Source: Stichopus chloronotus (lineage: Eukaryota; Echinodermata; Holothuroidea; Aspidochirotida; Stichopodidae). From it: DNA of 64,000 nt. A model generated the notes under the pieces. The model worked only from the letters and a program-made list of their open reading frames with translations, had not been told where the DNA came from and made no database searches. Shown piece after piece: positions 1 through 12,402 of the stretch (the stretch's first letter is position 1; every line of letters starts with the position of its first letter). The stretch spans positions 32,919,921-32,983,920 of the forward strand of contig CM037836.1 in NCBI GenBank assembly GCA_021234535.1. The letters run 5' to 3'. Position numbers and translations under genes: made by a program.

Positions 1-1156
1 CTAACATCTGGTGTGTTAGGTCATGAATCATAAAGGTAACAGGACATAAATCTCACAATAAATGGGTGGGTCATTTTAGCCACGAATGTAACTCAACAAT
101 TCTGTGCAATGAAAGTGGGGCATTGTGGTGTGAAACCAAAACATGGACGTGATTCTTTCATTGCTGTCATTTATTGCTAAATTTCTGAAAAATTATATTA
201 TCACGTAAACAACATGTTTGTGGGATGACTTAATAATCAAGTTTGCTGCAATACTGTGCATACTTGATCTAGAATGTTTGTCAGTTTAAACTTAAGACAC
301 CAATTTCAATCGAGTAAACTTAATGCAAACTGTAAATTAAATATGATGTAATTAGCCAGAATTAACTCTGAACTCTGTTTATATTCTAAATCAACTTGTG
401 CTCGATTTGGATTTTTAGCGTGGACTGCAAAAGCCATGCAGTTTTCATACATATTACATACCCCGCATTTATGTAACTCTGAGGTATTCCCTGGTCCAAG
501 CACATCGATTGAAAAACTTTCTGTAAACCAAATCACAGACTATTCCAATTCCACACAACCATGTACTTTGTGTGTAACCTGCAACCATCTACAGGTACCA
601 GCCACGAGTGGGTAATCGAGCACAAGCCATTACCTGAAGGTAACAATACATTGGCAATTCAGTTACATCGGACTTTGATCTGGTTCTTTGTCTCTGCATC
701 TCTGATTGGTTGTGATTCATTGCACTCTACATAACTAACGAAACAGGTGTCAGTCAGTTCTCTGACCTGTAGACAATACCAGTGAACATCGGAATACCCG
801 TGGCATGTGAGCGAGCGTGTGTGTATTAATTGGCAACATTGGCATTTTTACATGGCACTGTATTTACTAGTTATTATCTTGTTTTCCAGTTATACTCAGT
901 ATTTTTGGTACAGTCGTTAGCTGCAAATTTCATACCATCAGAATAGGTAACAATTATACCAGGTATATCACTACTAGAAAGTAGCAAATGATAGAATTCT
1001 GTAATTTAGTCAACTGGTAAAGATATGTCTTCATCCTGAAGTGGATCGAGTGAAACAGGTTGAAAAAGAAGAATAAAAACCTGCATATAGTAGCGACAGT
1101 ACTGATGAAGTTTTGACAACCTGGAGTAATACCTTCAGGAAATATTCAGACATACC
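1..1156. other. No gene recognised
   Basis: This AT-rich stretch lies downstream (on the minus strand) of the first receptor exon, so further exons of that gene could be here. I see no recognisable one. A short minus-strand frame at 306-536 has a few cysteines (CGVCNMYENC) but matches no family I can name. Confidence 0.4.
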
Positions 1157-1804
1157 TCACACTTTTCACAGTAAACNNNNNNNNNNNNNNNNNNNNNNNN
1201 NNNNNNNNNNNNNNNNNNNNNNNNNNNNNNNNNNNNNNNNNNNNNNNNNNNNNNNNNNNNNNNNNNNNNNNNNNNNACGAACCAGCATCGAACAACGTCT
1301 CCATTTAAGCAGAGAAAATACGAGACAAAATTCGCAATTGATTCGGATTTGTAGGCGGTCCTTGTCAGTGTAGAGAATCTGTTCTTATGATCGAAATCAT
1401 TCGCTGTTGCTCCTCCAGTAACTACTGGGACGTTTCGAAAGGCCGCTAAGTCACCGATGCCTATCATCTCGACGCTACAGACGTGTCCTATGAGAACATG
1501 GATCTGATCTTCCTGGACCATTTGACTGAACAGACCAACGCCCAAACTGGGCCCTTCCGCGAAACAATTTATTGTTGTTTCTTTCATAACGGTTCTGATT
1601 GAAAAATTTTGGTAGGTACCATCTTGGACCCTTTCGTTGATCATTCTATGGCTATATCGACAGGTGGTTTTAATTGACTTTGGTCCAAACCGATCCGTTT
1701 CCATTGAACAATAATCCAAGTTTGACTTCCGGTGGAAGACAATCACAAAATGCCGACAGACAAACAAAAGCCACTAATCTGTATCTGAGATTATCGAACG
1801 ACAT
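1157..1804 (-). pseudogene. Damaged or mis-sequenced ANF-receptor 5' exon, split by an N gap
   Basis: This is a divergent relative of the three exons at 11.75, 16.21 and 20.90 kb. The likely start is the ATG at 1804-1802, followed by a hydrophobic signal-like segment (RLVAFVCLSAFCDC) and the first strand of the ligand-binding fold (VKLGLLFNGNGS). Further on come GPSLGVGLFSQMVQ, IHVLIGHVCSVEMIGIGDLAA, NVPVVTGGA and FSTLTRTAYKSESI, matching the other copies block by block. The homology jumps frame three times: near 1690, near 1652 and near 1310. A fixed 100-base gap (1177-1276) removes part of the exon, and a GTATGT donor may lie near 1157. The second shift is explained by one missing A in GAATG and the first by one extra T in GTTTGG, so consensus errors are as likely as true decay. 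It is either a pseudogene or a real exon of poor sequence quality. Confidence 0.65.
1177..1276. other. Assembly gap (100 N)
   Basis: Exactly 100 N, the usual placeholder for a gap of unknown size. It falls inside the receptor exon on the minus strand, so the exon's true length cannot be read. Confidence 0.99.
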
Positions 1805-4489
1805 TGAGCTGATTAAGCTTGTGTAAAGTTCAAGGAATTCCTTTTCAGTGGTACTCACCAAAGAAACGTGAAGTGAAATAAACACGAAATGCGATTGAGT
1901 AGCTGTTCGTGGAGTCTTGACAGGGTCCCTTCAATTAATCTGTTTCTTCAAAAATAGTGTGGGACACGTTTAAGTCAAATATTGACATCTGATTCTCTGT
2001 GATTGTTTATCACTGCAACTGTCGCGTGGGCTAAATGATGCCATCCGTTTTTTACGTAAAACTCACAAAATATGTCCAGTTTTAAAAAAAATACGTTTCT
2101 AAAAGACTAACAAAAGTCCCAATCCCTCTCTTTGGAGCAATAATCACTCTCTCTCTTTTTCAATAAATTTGCATGAAATAATTTGAAAGGCTATAACACT
2201 CACGTACACATCGGTAGATGCAAATTTACCTCATCTGAAAAATAAATACTTAGTTAAAACATACTCAAGCCGTAAGTAAATGAAAGTCAATAAGACATCT
2301 TTGAAGAGGCAGGAAAAATTGCTTAATCACTCGATGGATGAGGAGAAATAGAGAAACTGAATAAGAAATAAGAAAAAAGCAAAGGTAGGAGTCTAAGCTT
2401 CTCTTTAGGTCAGAATGATGTCAGCGATAGAAAAGACGTTATAGGTATGTCTAAAAACTCATCAGCAGTAAGAGAACTAACAGTTTCATCGATTTCATAT
2501 GTACCCACGGTCTGTGATTTCGAAAGGTTTCGATGCAGTGGCTGTAAAACACCAAAATTGCTTCAGGAAGCCATTACACAACACGCTCTTCTCAGGTGTG
2601 TGTTCTTTGTAAGCTGTGTCAAGTCATTTTAATGCTTCCTCATTTCAAATGTTAACCACTTTGAAATTACTTTCAAATTGCAGGTTGGCTCCATTGTTCC
2701 CTTTCGAGTCATCATGAAGAGTTATGCACAATGTAATTAAGTTAGGTTGCGGTCGCCATCCGCTTTCAAAGTGGCAAATATTTACGACAAAAGCTCCTTC
2801 CTTGTCTTAGAAGCAGGAATGAAATGTGTCAAACTCCTCAAGTTCCAAAGATCATTAAAACAATATTGTACAAATGTGGGTTGGAATGATTGCAACTCAA
2901 CGACATGGAAAACATTGAAGATAAATCACAATTTAACGAAAACCTTTATAGAGCTTCGTTCTGCTGTAACCAGGAAGGTATGTTGAATAGGTCAAACATT
3001 TACTATGACACATTTATTATGAACCGTTATCACCATCAGACACATCCTTGGAAGGCATGGGGCCGGGCTGTCTATTTTTCTGGCGGGGTTTCGACGGAGG
3101 ACAGGGAATACAAATGTCCAGGGGAGCCAGTGGAAAATTGGGGGCCAAAATCATGTCAAGGAATGACAAACAAGGAAATACCGAAAGAATTTGGAAATCA
3201 AAACAAAGATTGTGTTATTCCATTTATTTATTGGCTTGGATTATTTTTTAATGAGTAATGTATGTAAAACCGTGACCAAGTTGAGTGTGAGGGAGAACGT
3301 GCTCTGTACCCGGGCACGGATCGACTCTCCTATCTTCAAGCAAAGAGCTCACATCACGAGGTTGACTATAGACAGTTAACAGGTGTCTCTACGAAAATCT
3401 CAGATAAAACATGAATCAGGATTCAGGTAGGGGGTGGAAGGGGTGGTTTGAAAGGAACGATAAGTGACAACAAGAGATAGTCTGATGCTGTTGGTTTTTG
3501 CGTTGGTGTTTAAGTAGACCGGATGGGTATAGGGGCAGTGTCGCATTCTAGTGATTGTTCTGAAGTCAGCGTAGATAGGCCTATCTCTCGTTAAGAGAGG
3601 GAAACCCGCCATGTATAGACTATAGGTTTAGTATATATAGACGATTGTTCTCAATACTGCCTCCGATCATGACAAAATTATCGAGATGCCATAATTTGTT
3701 TTTAAAGATCGTCCAACGGGTATAGACTTAATAGAATCATGAAAGTCATTAATAACTAGGAAAACTCTTTTTTTTTCAGTTGGCATTCGCTCCTATCCTT
3801 TAGAGCATGGAAATACTGAAAGGATAAAAGTCGTTCAAAATGATGGATTAAATGGAAAATTGCCATTATACCGATTCTGGGTAACCTATAGCTCTGCCAT
3901 ATCTATAGTCCTGTATTATACATTCCTCCTTAGAATTCTGCGTATTCTGAGAAGGCATGTATTCTCAAGTAATAGTATCGTCTACACTAGGTAAGCACAG
4001 ATTTTTTTCAAAAAAGGAATATGCAAATACATTTATCTCGGCATGACGTTTGTAAACATATGGCATATGGAATGGTCTTGTTAATTTAGTCACCCATGAA
4101 AATCATGCAATTCGTCCTTGGTCTAAATCTGCGTTCGGTTTTATTTTCCAAGGGTGATTCTACTGTAGATCACTCTTTAGAAACAGCACCCTGTCTGAGG
4201 TCACTATAGAGTTAGTCTCTGCTCTCTTGACTTTTTTTTTCACAGACCAGTGACCAATCTCCAGGTCAAGTTTAATTAACGTGTTCACGTGAAGGTTCAC
4301 TTCGTCATTCTCTCCGTGTCCTTTTAAAATTTCAGCGGAACCACCTCTGTCTTTTTTTTTTTTGTAATGTGTTCATGTACATGAACGGAGTTAAAACATT
4401 GCTACTTATTTCACTTCAGAGATTAATACTGAAACTGCAGTTCTTGAGAAAAAGCGTAACTCACTTGAAAAAAAAAATGATACAAGGTA
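1805..4489. other. Intergenic or intronic sequence, nothing recognised
   Basis: AT-rich sequence with A/T homopolymers. Short frames at 2447-2632, 2747-2986 and 2890-3258 (plus) and 3400-3612 (minus) show no domain, repeat or signal peptide that I can support. It should hold the promoter of the 1.16-1.80 kb exon, but no defined element stands out. Confidence 0.4.
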
Positions 4490-4690
4490 CTTTTTTGGAT
4501 AGCATATCGTAATCTAATGCAGCCATACTCTCCTTTTGCGAATTTCTTATGTTAAGCCTTTGTTTTGAGTGCACTTAGTTTTAACCACTCCTCATACGCC
4601 GTGAAAACATAGACCATCTATTTCTCAACTGACGTCACTAATCATTTCTGATGAACTCGTGAAATTTGTTTCCCAAATTAAGTGCAATAC
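4490..4690 (+). repeat. Dispersed repeat, copy 1 (relative at 46.11 kb)
   Basis: About 200 bases align by eye with 46112-46320 in the same orientation. Shared landmarks, in order, are TAATGCAGCCATAC, TTTTGAGTGCAC, CTCAYAC/CTAC-GCCGTGAAA and TTTCTCA. The copies are clearly diverged. No coding sequence or terminal inverted repeat was seen, so the class is unknown. Confidence 0.6.
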
Positions 4691-5861
4691 AGGGATTACA
4701 AGTATTGACAAATCAGTAAATGCTGGTGTTCGATTTTGAACATTTTGTATGAGTGAGGCGGATGCATACAGCTACCTACGTGACGTGATCTTAAGTGATC
4801 TATCGACAACCCCTTGTCGATCATACTAAGTACATGCAGGATATGTAACAGGCACAGACTCTGTGCATCGAGTAGGATACGCCTAACTTTTACGTTCAAA
4901 CGGGCAGTAATCCTACAAATTACCGTGTTGGGTAAGGTCTTCAGTAATTTGGTTATATCTTGAGCAGTACTCTCGCAGGATTACATAATTCCAATATGTC
5001 AGAAAAATAAAATTTAGGTAAAATGTTACTACAGACCTAGTCGACGGTCGGCAATTATTTTCATTAGGTCTCATGCTGTTCACGACATTGCCATTGGCTC
5101 ATTTTGCGATATCACTGGTTGGCTATCAAACTTAAAGTTAGGGTAAGTTATGCTTCAGACCTAATAAATGGGCTCGAGTCTGTTCGATTAGCACGAGTAG
5201 ATAGGTGCTTTAAGAAGGGGTATTAATTAAAGGTTTCTTGTCATTGGGAGGTTAAACATTTTGACAAATTTGAGCTACAGTATCATCAGGTAGCCTACCG
5301 TTTGACGTAGATCTAATAGGTGTAGTAAAACTGAAAATTGTTATAGCACGCAAATCACGAGCCTTGTAATTCCAACAATTGAAGCTGCAACCTTCGATTA
5401 CTTTGCCTCCATCAGGTGTGGGCCTATCAGAATCTCATCTGCATGGTGAAACAAATTGTAATCCTTGAAATCATCGGTTTTTTATTAAAAGTTACTTCCA
5501 GGTCAGGCGCTTTTGCATTTTATGTTCTACTGAAGAGACAATTCTGGGGAAATCTTAAAAGTAGTCGTCCGCAAACAACTTTTACTGCTGTTTATCCCCA
5601 AATAGCACTCTCATGTGAAACTTAGGAGTAGCATCACTTTTTTGAAATCATCTCAGATATCATATCAATACAAACTATTACAGATTGCAGAGAACTTCAG
5701 TTTGCCTTTTTAGTCGTTTTTCTTTCTTCGCAAAATTGTATTTTAAGTTCTTTGGAGTATCTTGTTGCTTACCCTACAATCTCGTTCTTTTATCAATTAT
5801 ATCTCGTTTTTCCATGCAGTATCATTGTCGATTATATGTAAGAGATTGCACTAAAGTTTGG
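4691..5861. other. Nothing recognised
   Basis: AT-rich sequence. A weak internal direct repeat (TTAGG...CAGACCTA) occurs near 5015-5040 and again near 5138-5165. No coding or RNA feature is supported. Confidence 0.35.
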
Positions 5862-5998
5862 ATGGATGGATAGTTGGTTGGTTGGATAGATGGATGAATG
5901 GATGGGTGAATGGAATAATGCAAGGATGATGCATGGATGGATGAATGGATGGATGGAAAGATGGGTGAATGGATGGATAGATGGATAGATGGATGGAG
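5862..5998 (+). repeat. GGAT tetranucleotide microsatellite
   Basis: Imperfect run of GGAT/GAAT units (GGATGGATAGATGG and variants). The minus-strand frames over it (5822-6055) are low-complexity translations rich in HPSIHPS and are not genes. Confidence 0.93.
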
Positions 5999-7754
5999 AA
6001 CTGTTCTGATGATACCCAAAGCAAGACACATACATTGTGAACTCAGAGGCAACACCCGTAGATGTCGTTAGACTAACTCCGTGTATTATTCGGATCCAGG
6101 GCGAAACGGCCTTACGATATGGACGATAATGTAAAGTGGAACTTTACGTCACATAGATTAATGACAAAACAATGAGGACTTTTTTAATCGATTCTACTTG
6201 TGTGCAAATACCAGGTGAAAAACGGAGACCATAAGCAGATCAGAAGAAAATTCTGACCAATAGAGAGAACCACTGAAATCAAGAGATTTGTAAATTCATT
6301 CAAAAAAATACATCGTTAGGTAAAACAGAGAAATTTGTAATGTCTAAAGTACTAATCCGTATCCTTGAGATACAATGTAAACGTCACGTGAAAACAGACA
6401 TTTCGTTGAATACCGTAGATGGATGGACATGAGCATTGCATGTTACATGCACACGGTTCAAGTTACTAGAAGTACTTCTATTTAATTTATCTATAATTTG
6501 ATTTCTAGAGTGGATGCTTTATCGAATGAAGGTTCTCAAAATCTAGAATGACGTAATGGACTTCAAAAATGTTGGAGGAATTCTGGCTTAAATTTGATTC
6601 GACTTTTTCGTTTTAATTACGGTATATATGTTTATGATAGACTGGTTGAAGGATGCACGGTACATTATTGTTATTATGTTTCTATTTTTCCATACAGCTA
6701 ATTATTGCGTCTTGCTGACGTATTTTGCATCTCAGCGGGAAATTGTACACAAACTGTCGGCGTAGGATTTTGCAAACATCAAGCTGGTTATTGTGAACCA
6801 TGGCCTAGAGTTAAAAGTTTGCTTATGACGGACTTGTTGAATAAGATATTATGGGAAGGATCTTAGAAGGGATCCTTTGGATAAACAATGCGACTTACTG
6901 TAAAAAAATCGAACAGATTTTCTCTGGCAAGTCTAAGAGTAAAAATAATCTGAGTCAAAACATGGATTACTGGAGAAGCTAAGTCCCCGGACCCCATGCT
7001 TCTCCTTACCTATATACGCAGGCTAGCAAAGGCCGTTTGCATCCACGCAACATTTAGTGGTAAACTTCTGCATCATATTAGTGCATATAAACAATAAACA
7101 AGGGAATCGACGAAAGGTATCCACAGAGTTTTCAAACCTGAATTTGGTGAAGTTGCAGACTAAAGTAGCGTGTACACAACATTGAGAGGGGACATATAGT
7201 GATAGATTGTTTGATTTATTTATTTATATATTGATTGACTGATTGATTTACTCATTTATTCATTGATTCATTTATTTGTTTCGCTTTCTTAAAAAAACAA
7301 GTACAGACTGATTAACTACATGGATAAAGAGACGGAAAGCATAGAGAACCTCGATAAGCTAAAGCTTTTACAAAGCAGGTTCATCAGAAACGAAAAGACA
7401 AGAGAAAACAAAGGACAAAATAACGACAAAATTGAAATTGAAACTCTTTATTTCTAGCATAAAAAGGTGAGATAGATAATTGAAAGATCTGAAAGAATTT
7501 ACAGAGACAAAAATTGGAGGAAACCTGGCAGAAGGAATGCTTATAAATGGCCAGGCGACCGAAACACAGACGCAACAAAGAAAATCAAGTGAACTTACAA
7601 CAACTGTAAAACAGAATGCAACTGCCCTTTTGAAACCTCCCTCGTATATTCCGCTCCCTCATTTATTTAAACAAAAATTACTAAGCGCTCACTAAATGTC
7701 AGTTAATTAAAAACCTTTTCATTTTTCTTTTAAACTGAGCGAGGGAATTTGAGG
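5999..7754. other. Nothing recognised; short ATTT/ATTG repeat near 7205-7290
   Basis: No coding feature is supported. At about 7205-7290 there is a degenerate tetranucleotide tract of TTTA and TTGA units. Short frames at 7384-7578 and 7480-7695 overlap on opposite strands and have no recognisable domain. Confidence 0.4.
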
Positions 7755-9005
7755 CTAAACGTTCTCCTTGAATTGTTCTAGAGTCAAGGACCATTGACCC
7801 ATTTTACTGTGGAATCTGAAAACTTGAATAGATATGCGGATAGTATAGATTGGTTTCTTGTCTTGTTTTGTATCGATGAATGTTAGAAGTTGAAGTGACA
7901 AAGTTGGAGAAGAACGGTGGTGGTAACAAAGTTTACTTTCATTTGAACATAAAGATTCGTAACTCGTATTGAGAGACGTCAAAATTGTCATTGTAATAGA
8001 CTGAGCTCGTTGAAAAAAAAAAAAAGCGTGGTCACGATCAGATGGGTTACAAATTATTCTCACTGCAGGCTTTTGCAGATTTTGCAAACGAATAAGGGTG
8101 CTTAAGTTAGAAGAATTAGAGTGAACCACATGATAAAGTCCTCTATAATGTACATACGAAAGTACTGTCTTAAAGTTCTGTAGATTTTTTTTTTCGGGGA
8201 TAGAATATTTGAAATCGTAAGTAACGCCAATTGACAGAGACACGTGACCCAGAACACGCGTTCCACATCCGCCGTATCCATTCCACATGGTGCAAAAAAA
8301 AAAAAAAAGCAGCCTTAAAACGAGAAGTTACCTACTATCTAAAAGTTGTTAAGTGGAAAACTAATACCCTTCCAAATACCTTATGAATGTTGACAGGGTC
8401 GGTAACGATTTCAAGTCAGCGGCGAGATCATTGCAAAGTAACGCACCAGTATGCCTAACTGATTATCGTATTCAGGGTTAGACACGTCATCTCAATGAGA
8501 TGAATCCCCTCAAAGGTCTGGTAAGATGGCTATGGTAAGAGTTGTTCAGGGGAAAATGGTGAATCAAACACAGATGGCAGAAATTTATGAAAGAATAAAT
8601 GAATTTATGAATGGATATTCCAAGTTGTAGTTAAAACTTCGAAGTATTATTAAAATAGGATTAGTATTACTCAGATAATCTGACTTGGCTATACGACGTA
8701 CCATCTTTTTTTTTGTGAAGGGTGAATAATCCATTGAAATGTACGAGAGGTTACATGTACGAGAGATAAGGATAAACTATAAAAAGTGATAAAAGCGGTG
8801 CCGAGATTTGGTGCCCAGCAAGAAAATTGATTGTACGGAGAACAGCGGTAGTTCTAGACACCTCACTACAAATGCAATCAATATGAATCTTCCATCTTAA
8901 GAATGACCCCGAGAAACTTAGCACTGCTAGTCTCCTACAAAAAATCGAATTGTTCAAAGAGAGATTTAAAAGCGAGAGCTCATGAATGACAAGTAAGAAA
9001 AACAA
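7755..9005 (-). mobile_element. Degenerate non-LTR (LINE) retrotransposon remnant, reverse transcriptase C-terminal part
   Basis: Two minus-strand fragments read in the order of a LINE reverse-transcriptase C-terminus. The first (9005-8751) contains WKIHIDCICSEVSRTTAVLR and ends LLSLFIVYPYLSY, like the family pattern 'W..HI..V..KVS...G.LR......L...L..SLI.PYL.Y'. The second (8288-7755) contains the related LSYVHYRGLYHVVHS followed by LSTLIRLQNLQKPAVRIICN, like the 'W......L..L..LQKRAIRII' block. About 460 bases of unclear sequence separate them, and the catalytic part upstream is not seen. The clade (CR1, L2 or similar) cannot be fixed. The element is non-functional: short, split and with a long A/T run inside the second part. 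Confidence 0.5.
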
Positions 9006-11750
9006 TTAAAGTGGGTGTTGCTAATATTAGGCGTCAACATTTTCGCACTAAACCAGTCAGAAATTACCACGAGCTCTCTATTTCAAAATATTACCAGATA
9101 CTTTAGAATCGTTACTCTTAAATGGAATGCTGGTTTCATCGGAAAAGAGACAAAAGTTCAGGACAGTTGAACACTTGTGGAGGTCATAAATACATACCAG
9201 AAATAGAAGTGGATTGGATCCTACTGAAAAATAGAAATATAAACTTTGTCCATGCAGCCGTTCTCAATTTAATTGATATTTGCAAAAACTCAAAAATGAT
9301 AAATTGGAGTGGGTAGGGATTTACACAGGGTTGTCAACACTTCTCAGTATGTGCGCAACCAACGGAGTTAATTAGATCACGTGATCCGTCTCTAACATTC
9401 AGACCAGTTCTGGAAATTCTCAACCAATGACATTTCGCGGAACTGTTACTGAAAAGAGACGCCTAAGTTTTTTTTTGTTTAGTGATGCAAAACGATGAGT
9501 TGCCTTTTCCATCAAGGCGAGATGAGTGAACCCTTTGATCTTTCATCCCCCTTGGAAATGAAAATTATGTAGGTGTTATGTATTCTATGCAAAAGAAAAA
9601 CACATGTCAAGTCTTGAAACAGTCTCTTCAAACTTTGCTCATTTACTAGTTCTATTTTTTTCTATCGATGTCTGGGGATGAGCATTAAATTAACACCAAA
9701 ATTAGGTAGTTTAACTTACGTTAGCACTTATTAACAACTTACCCACACCTACAGGTTACATGTAGTGATTCGTGTCCATCACCATGTTTTACAGAGAGGC
9801 CTTCTTATTAGAGTGTAGCGTCTCGTACGTATTCGAAATTACTCTCAGGCAATGTGAGGTCTCTCATAAGAGAAACAACTTACGTGAAGTATTTACTGAC
9901 AGTGGCATATAATTCTACCAATATGACGTAACGCGTTGGACTTGTCTTTACGACTGGGTGGCTGTCGCAAACTAGATAGCAATAGGCTATATGGGTTGTT
10001 CTATATTGCCGTTCAGAGAAGTTCATGATTTTGTTCAAGGCCTAGCCAACAGTATACGTTTAGAACTATTGTATCTGGGGGCTACAATTGATCCTTCTGA
10101 GATTTGCGACTCATTTTGGGAAAGTTTTGTGGCGCAAAACTGGTACCTATGGATGGAAGACAAAATTTCTCTTCTATTTGAATAAAACCGAAGTCGATTT
10201 TCAACTCCTCGATTTAATTCTAAACAATTCCACGGGTGTAAACAAAAAAACACGTTTACAGATATTTCGTAAATAGAGTCACTCTATGAACCCTTTTAGG
10301 CCTACACATTCTTACTCTCCGAATTGACTATCATCTGATCAACAGAACGTTATCTATCTTAGTAACTACTTTTCGTGATTGTAACAGTTTGTTAGTTTTT
10401 CTAAATACTGAGAATGAAAATACTATCCGATATGCCCTTGACACTCGAATCTGTCTTGAGGGATTTCAGTCCTCTGTGAAAACTGTTGTCCAATATAACC
10501 GCAGTTGTCTTCGTTATCAAAACTAAATTACGGAAAGTCCAACAAATTTCATTTTGTACTTTGATAAAAAAATAAAACCAAACTTCCTAAACAACTTTGA
10601 TTTTAACTGGACCGTCGGAATATGTCACAGTCTTGGTCATTACTTCTGCTAATTGTAAAGACACAATTTGTTTCTCATTAGCTTTCCTCCAAAGTTGTCA
10701 CGACCGGAAAAAAAGTATCATATTTGAGATCACGGTGTGACATTTCTCCTGTTGGGAGAGTGACTATCATTATGTACTTTTTTGTCAAATTCTGCCCAAT
10801 CCACGCAAAAGGTTTTTTATTTTCATTTTCAAAATCATTTGGTCTGATATACGGTACGAAAGTTAAAGATAATAACTTTAATTGCGGTCACCTCAAAGGG
10901 TGAACTCAGTGTTACTCATGTCGTATCCTTCACAAATAATCTGAAGTGCACTCGGGTACACAGAATCTCTCAGACACATTCTCTTAATTTTTGATATGAA
11001 ATGTTTGCATTTTCTTTTAAAGATAAAATAATGACATTCCATTGTGTAATGAATTTCTTTGTATAAACTTAAATTTTATATTCTTTCCCCAAAACACACT
11101 TCCTCAAAATACCGTTCCTCTGAAGACTTATCTTTTACATAATACGAGAAGGCCTTCACTAAATAGTCCAATATTATTTACTTAGCTAATTCATATCGTC
11201 ACTTGGTATACCGTCCACTACCGGTATATGCCTGTCCATAGTAAATTATCCTGAAATGTTTTCAAATGTAGCCAAAACATATAAATTGTTCTTTAAAAAG
11301 AAGTCGGAGTGCAATCATACCAACATGTCTTACCTATTAAAAGAAACATTCTGTGCGCTGCGTTTACTTCATTTCATTTTACGTGTGTATTATGTCACTT
11401 TCGCCTGTGTATTTTGACAATGTTCAAAACCAAATATATGATGAAATGAATGTGTCAGCATTTTCATATTTCATATTGTTTACAGAAACGCTTACGAAAG
11501 AAGACGCTATTCTCTGAGATGACTACGTAGAGTATTTGACTACTAAATGAAGCAAAATGGAATGGAAGAGCAATAAAGATGGAACAAAGAAATAAAACAA
11601 AAAAGAAAAAGAAGAAAACATCAGTTTAGTGTAAACTTACCTTTACGACTGAACTAAATCTTGGAAATATCCTCACGATAATAAGAATATAAGATGTCGA
11701 TAAATTTAAAGGTATCTTTTATTGCGTATAGGTACATTTTTATTACTTAC
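9006..11750. other. Downstream flank of receptor exon 2; no further receptor exon found
   Basis: If the receptor exon at 11751-12402 belonged to an ordinary gene, its next exons should lie here on the minus strand. I looked for ANF-receptor-like continuation and saw none. Frames at 9122-9316, 9991-10185 (plus) and 10035-10253 (minus) have no recognisable domain. The sequence is AT-rich throughout. Confidence 0.35.
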
Positions 11751-12402
11751 TTCGAGAAATGCTCTGAGCCTCTTGAAGAAGTACCGTTACATTTGGTTCC
11801 AGGTTGATAGAGAAAGGTTTATTTATCACATCCCTACCGTCCAACACCCCAATGATGGCATCGGATATCAACGTAAAGACGCCACTGGTATGAAACACCG
11901 TGCATAAGTTCCAACCGTACGTTTCGAGAATACTGACGATGAAGCCGCCTATAGCCTCCGAGCGCATAGACGTGCGGGTAAAAGTGGTATACCGCGTGCG
12001 GTCCTCCAACTCGGAAGTAATGGCCGCCCCTGTGATAGCAGGAATATTCCAGTGGGCGACCAAATCACCGATACCGTACATCTCGGAACTGGACGGATGA
12101 CCTAACACCGCGTGTATGTCGTAGTCCCTCACTAAATCTGCGACCAGTCCAACGCCAATACGCGGCCCACCGCGGACGGTCTCCCTCACGTACCTAGTAT
12201 AAGTGAAGTTCAAAAATTCGCCCCTCTCGACTCTCTCTGCGACTTCGTCGAACGCAACGTCGATCGCGGGCTTCAGTTGCGAAACGTCCAATCGCGAACC
12301 GAAACCGCTGAAAAGTATAGCGATGCGCACCTCTGTGTGAGTATCGGTACCCATTGAACTCACAAAGATAGAAAGAAAAACCACACTAATTTGCACATTC
12401 AT
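11751..12402 (-). CDS. ANF-receptor (receptor guanylate cyclase/NPR-like) first exon, copy 2
   Basis: Encodes 217 residues from the ATG at 12402: a hydrophobic signal peptide (MNVQISVVFLSIFVSSMG), then the N-terminal part of a periplasmic-binding-protein type 1 ligand-binding domain. Visible family features are the first strand EVRIAILFSGFG, the GPRIGVGLVADLVRDYDIHAVLGHP loop region, WNIPAITGA, the TTFTRTSMRSEA block and the ETYGWNLC helix. NFT and NVT are candidate glycosylation sites. The frame stops three codons past CGA because a canonical GTAAGT donor interrupts the codon (intron phase 1), so this is one exon, not a complete protein. In vertebrate natriuretic peptide receptors the first exon is also large and covers this same part. 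It differs from copies 3 and 4 at roughly a third of residues. Whether the full protein is a guanylate cyclase, a clearance receptor or another ANF-domain receptor cannot be told from this exon. Confidence 0.86.

Noticed and set aside
306..536. Cysteine-containing minus-strand frame resembling a PAN/apple fragment
   Set aside because: Too few of the required cysteines and no flanking domain; similarity is at chance level.
1113..1373. Plus-strand frame spanning the N gap
   Set aside because: It is opposite to the receptor exon and mostly made of N.
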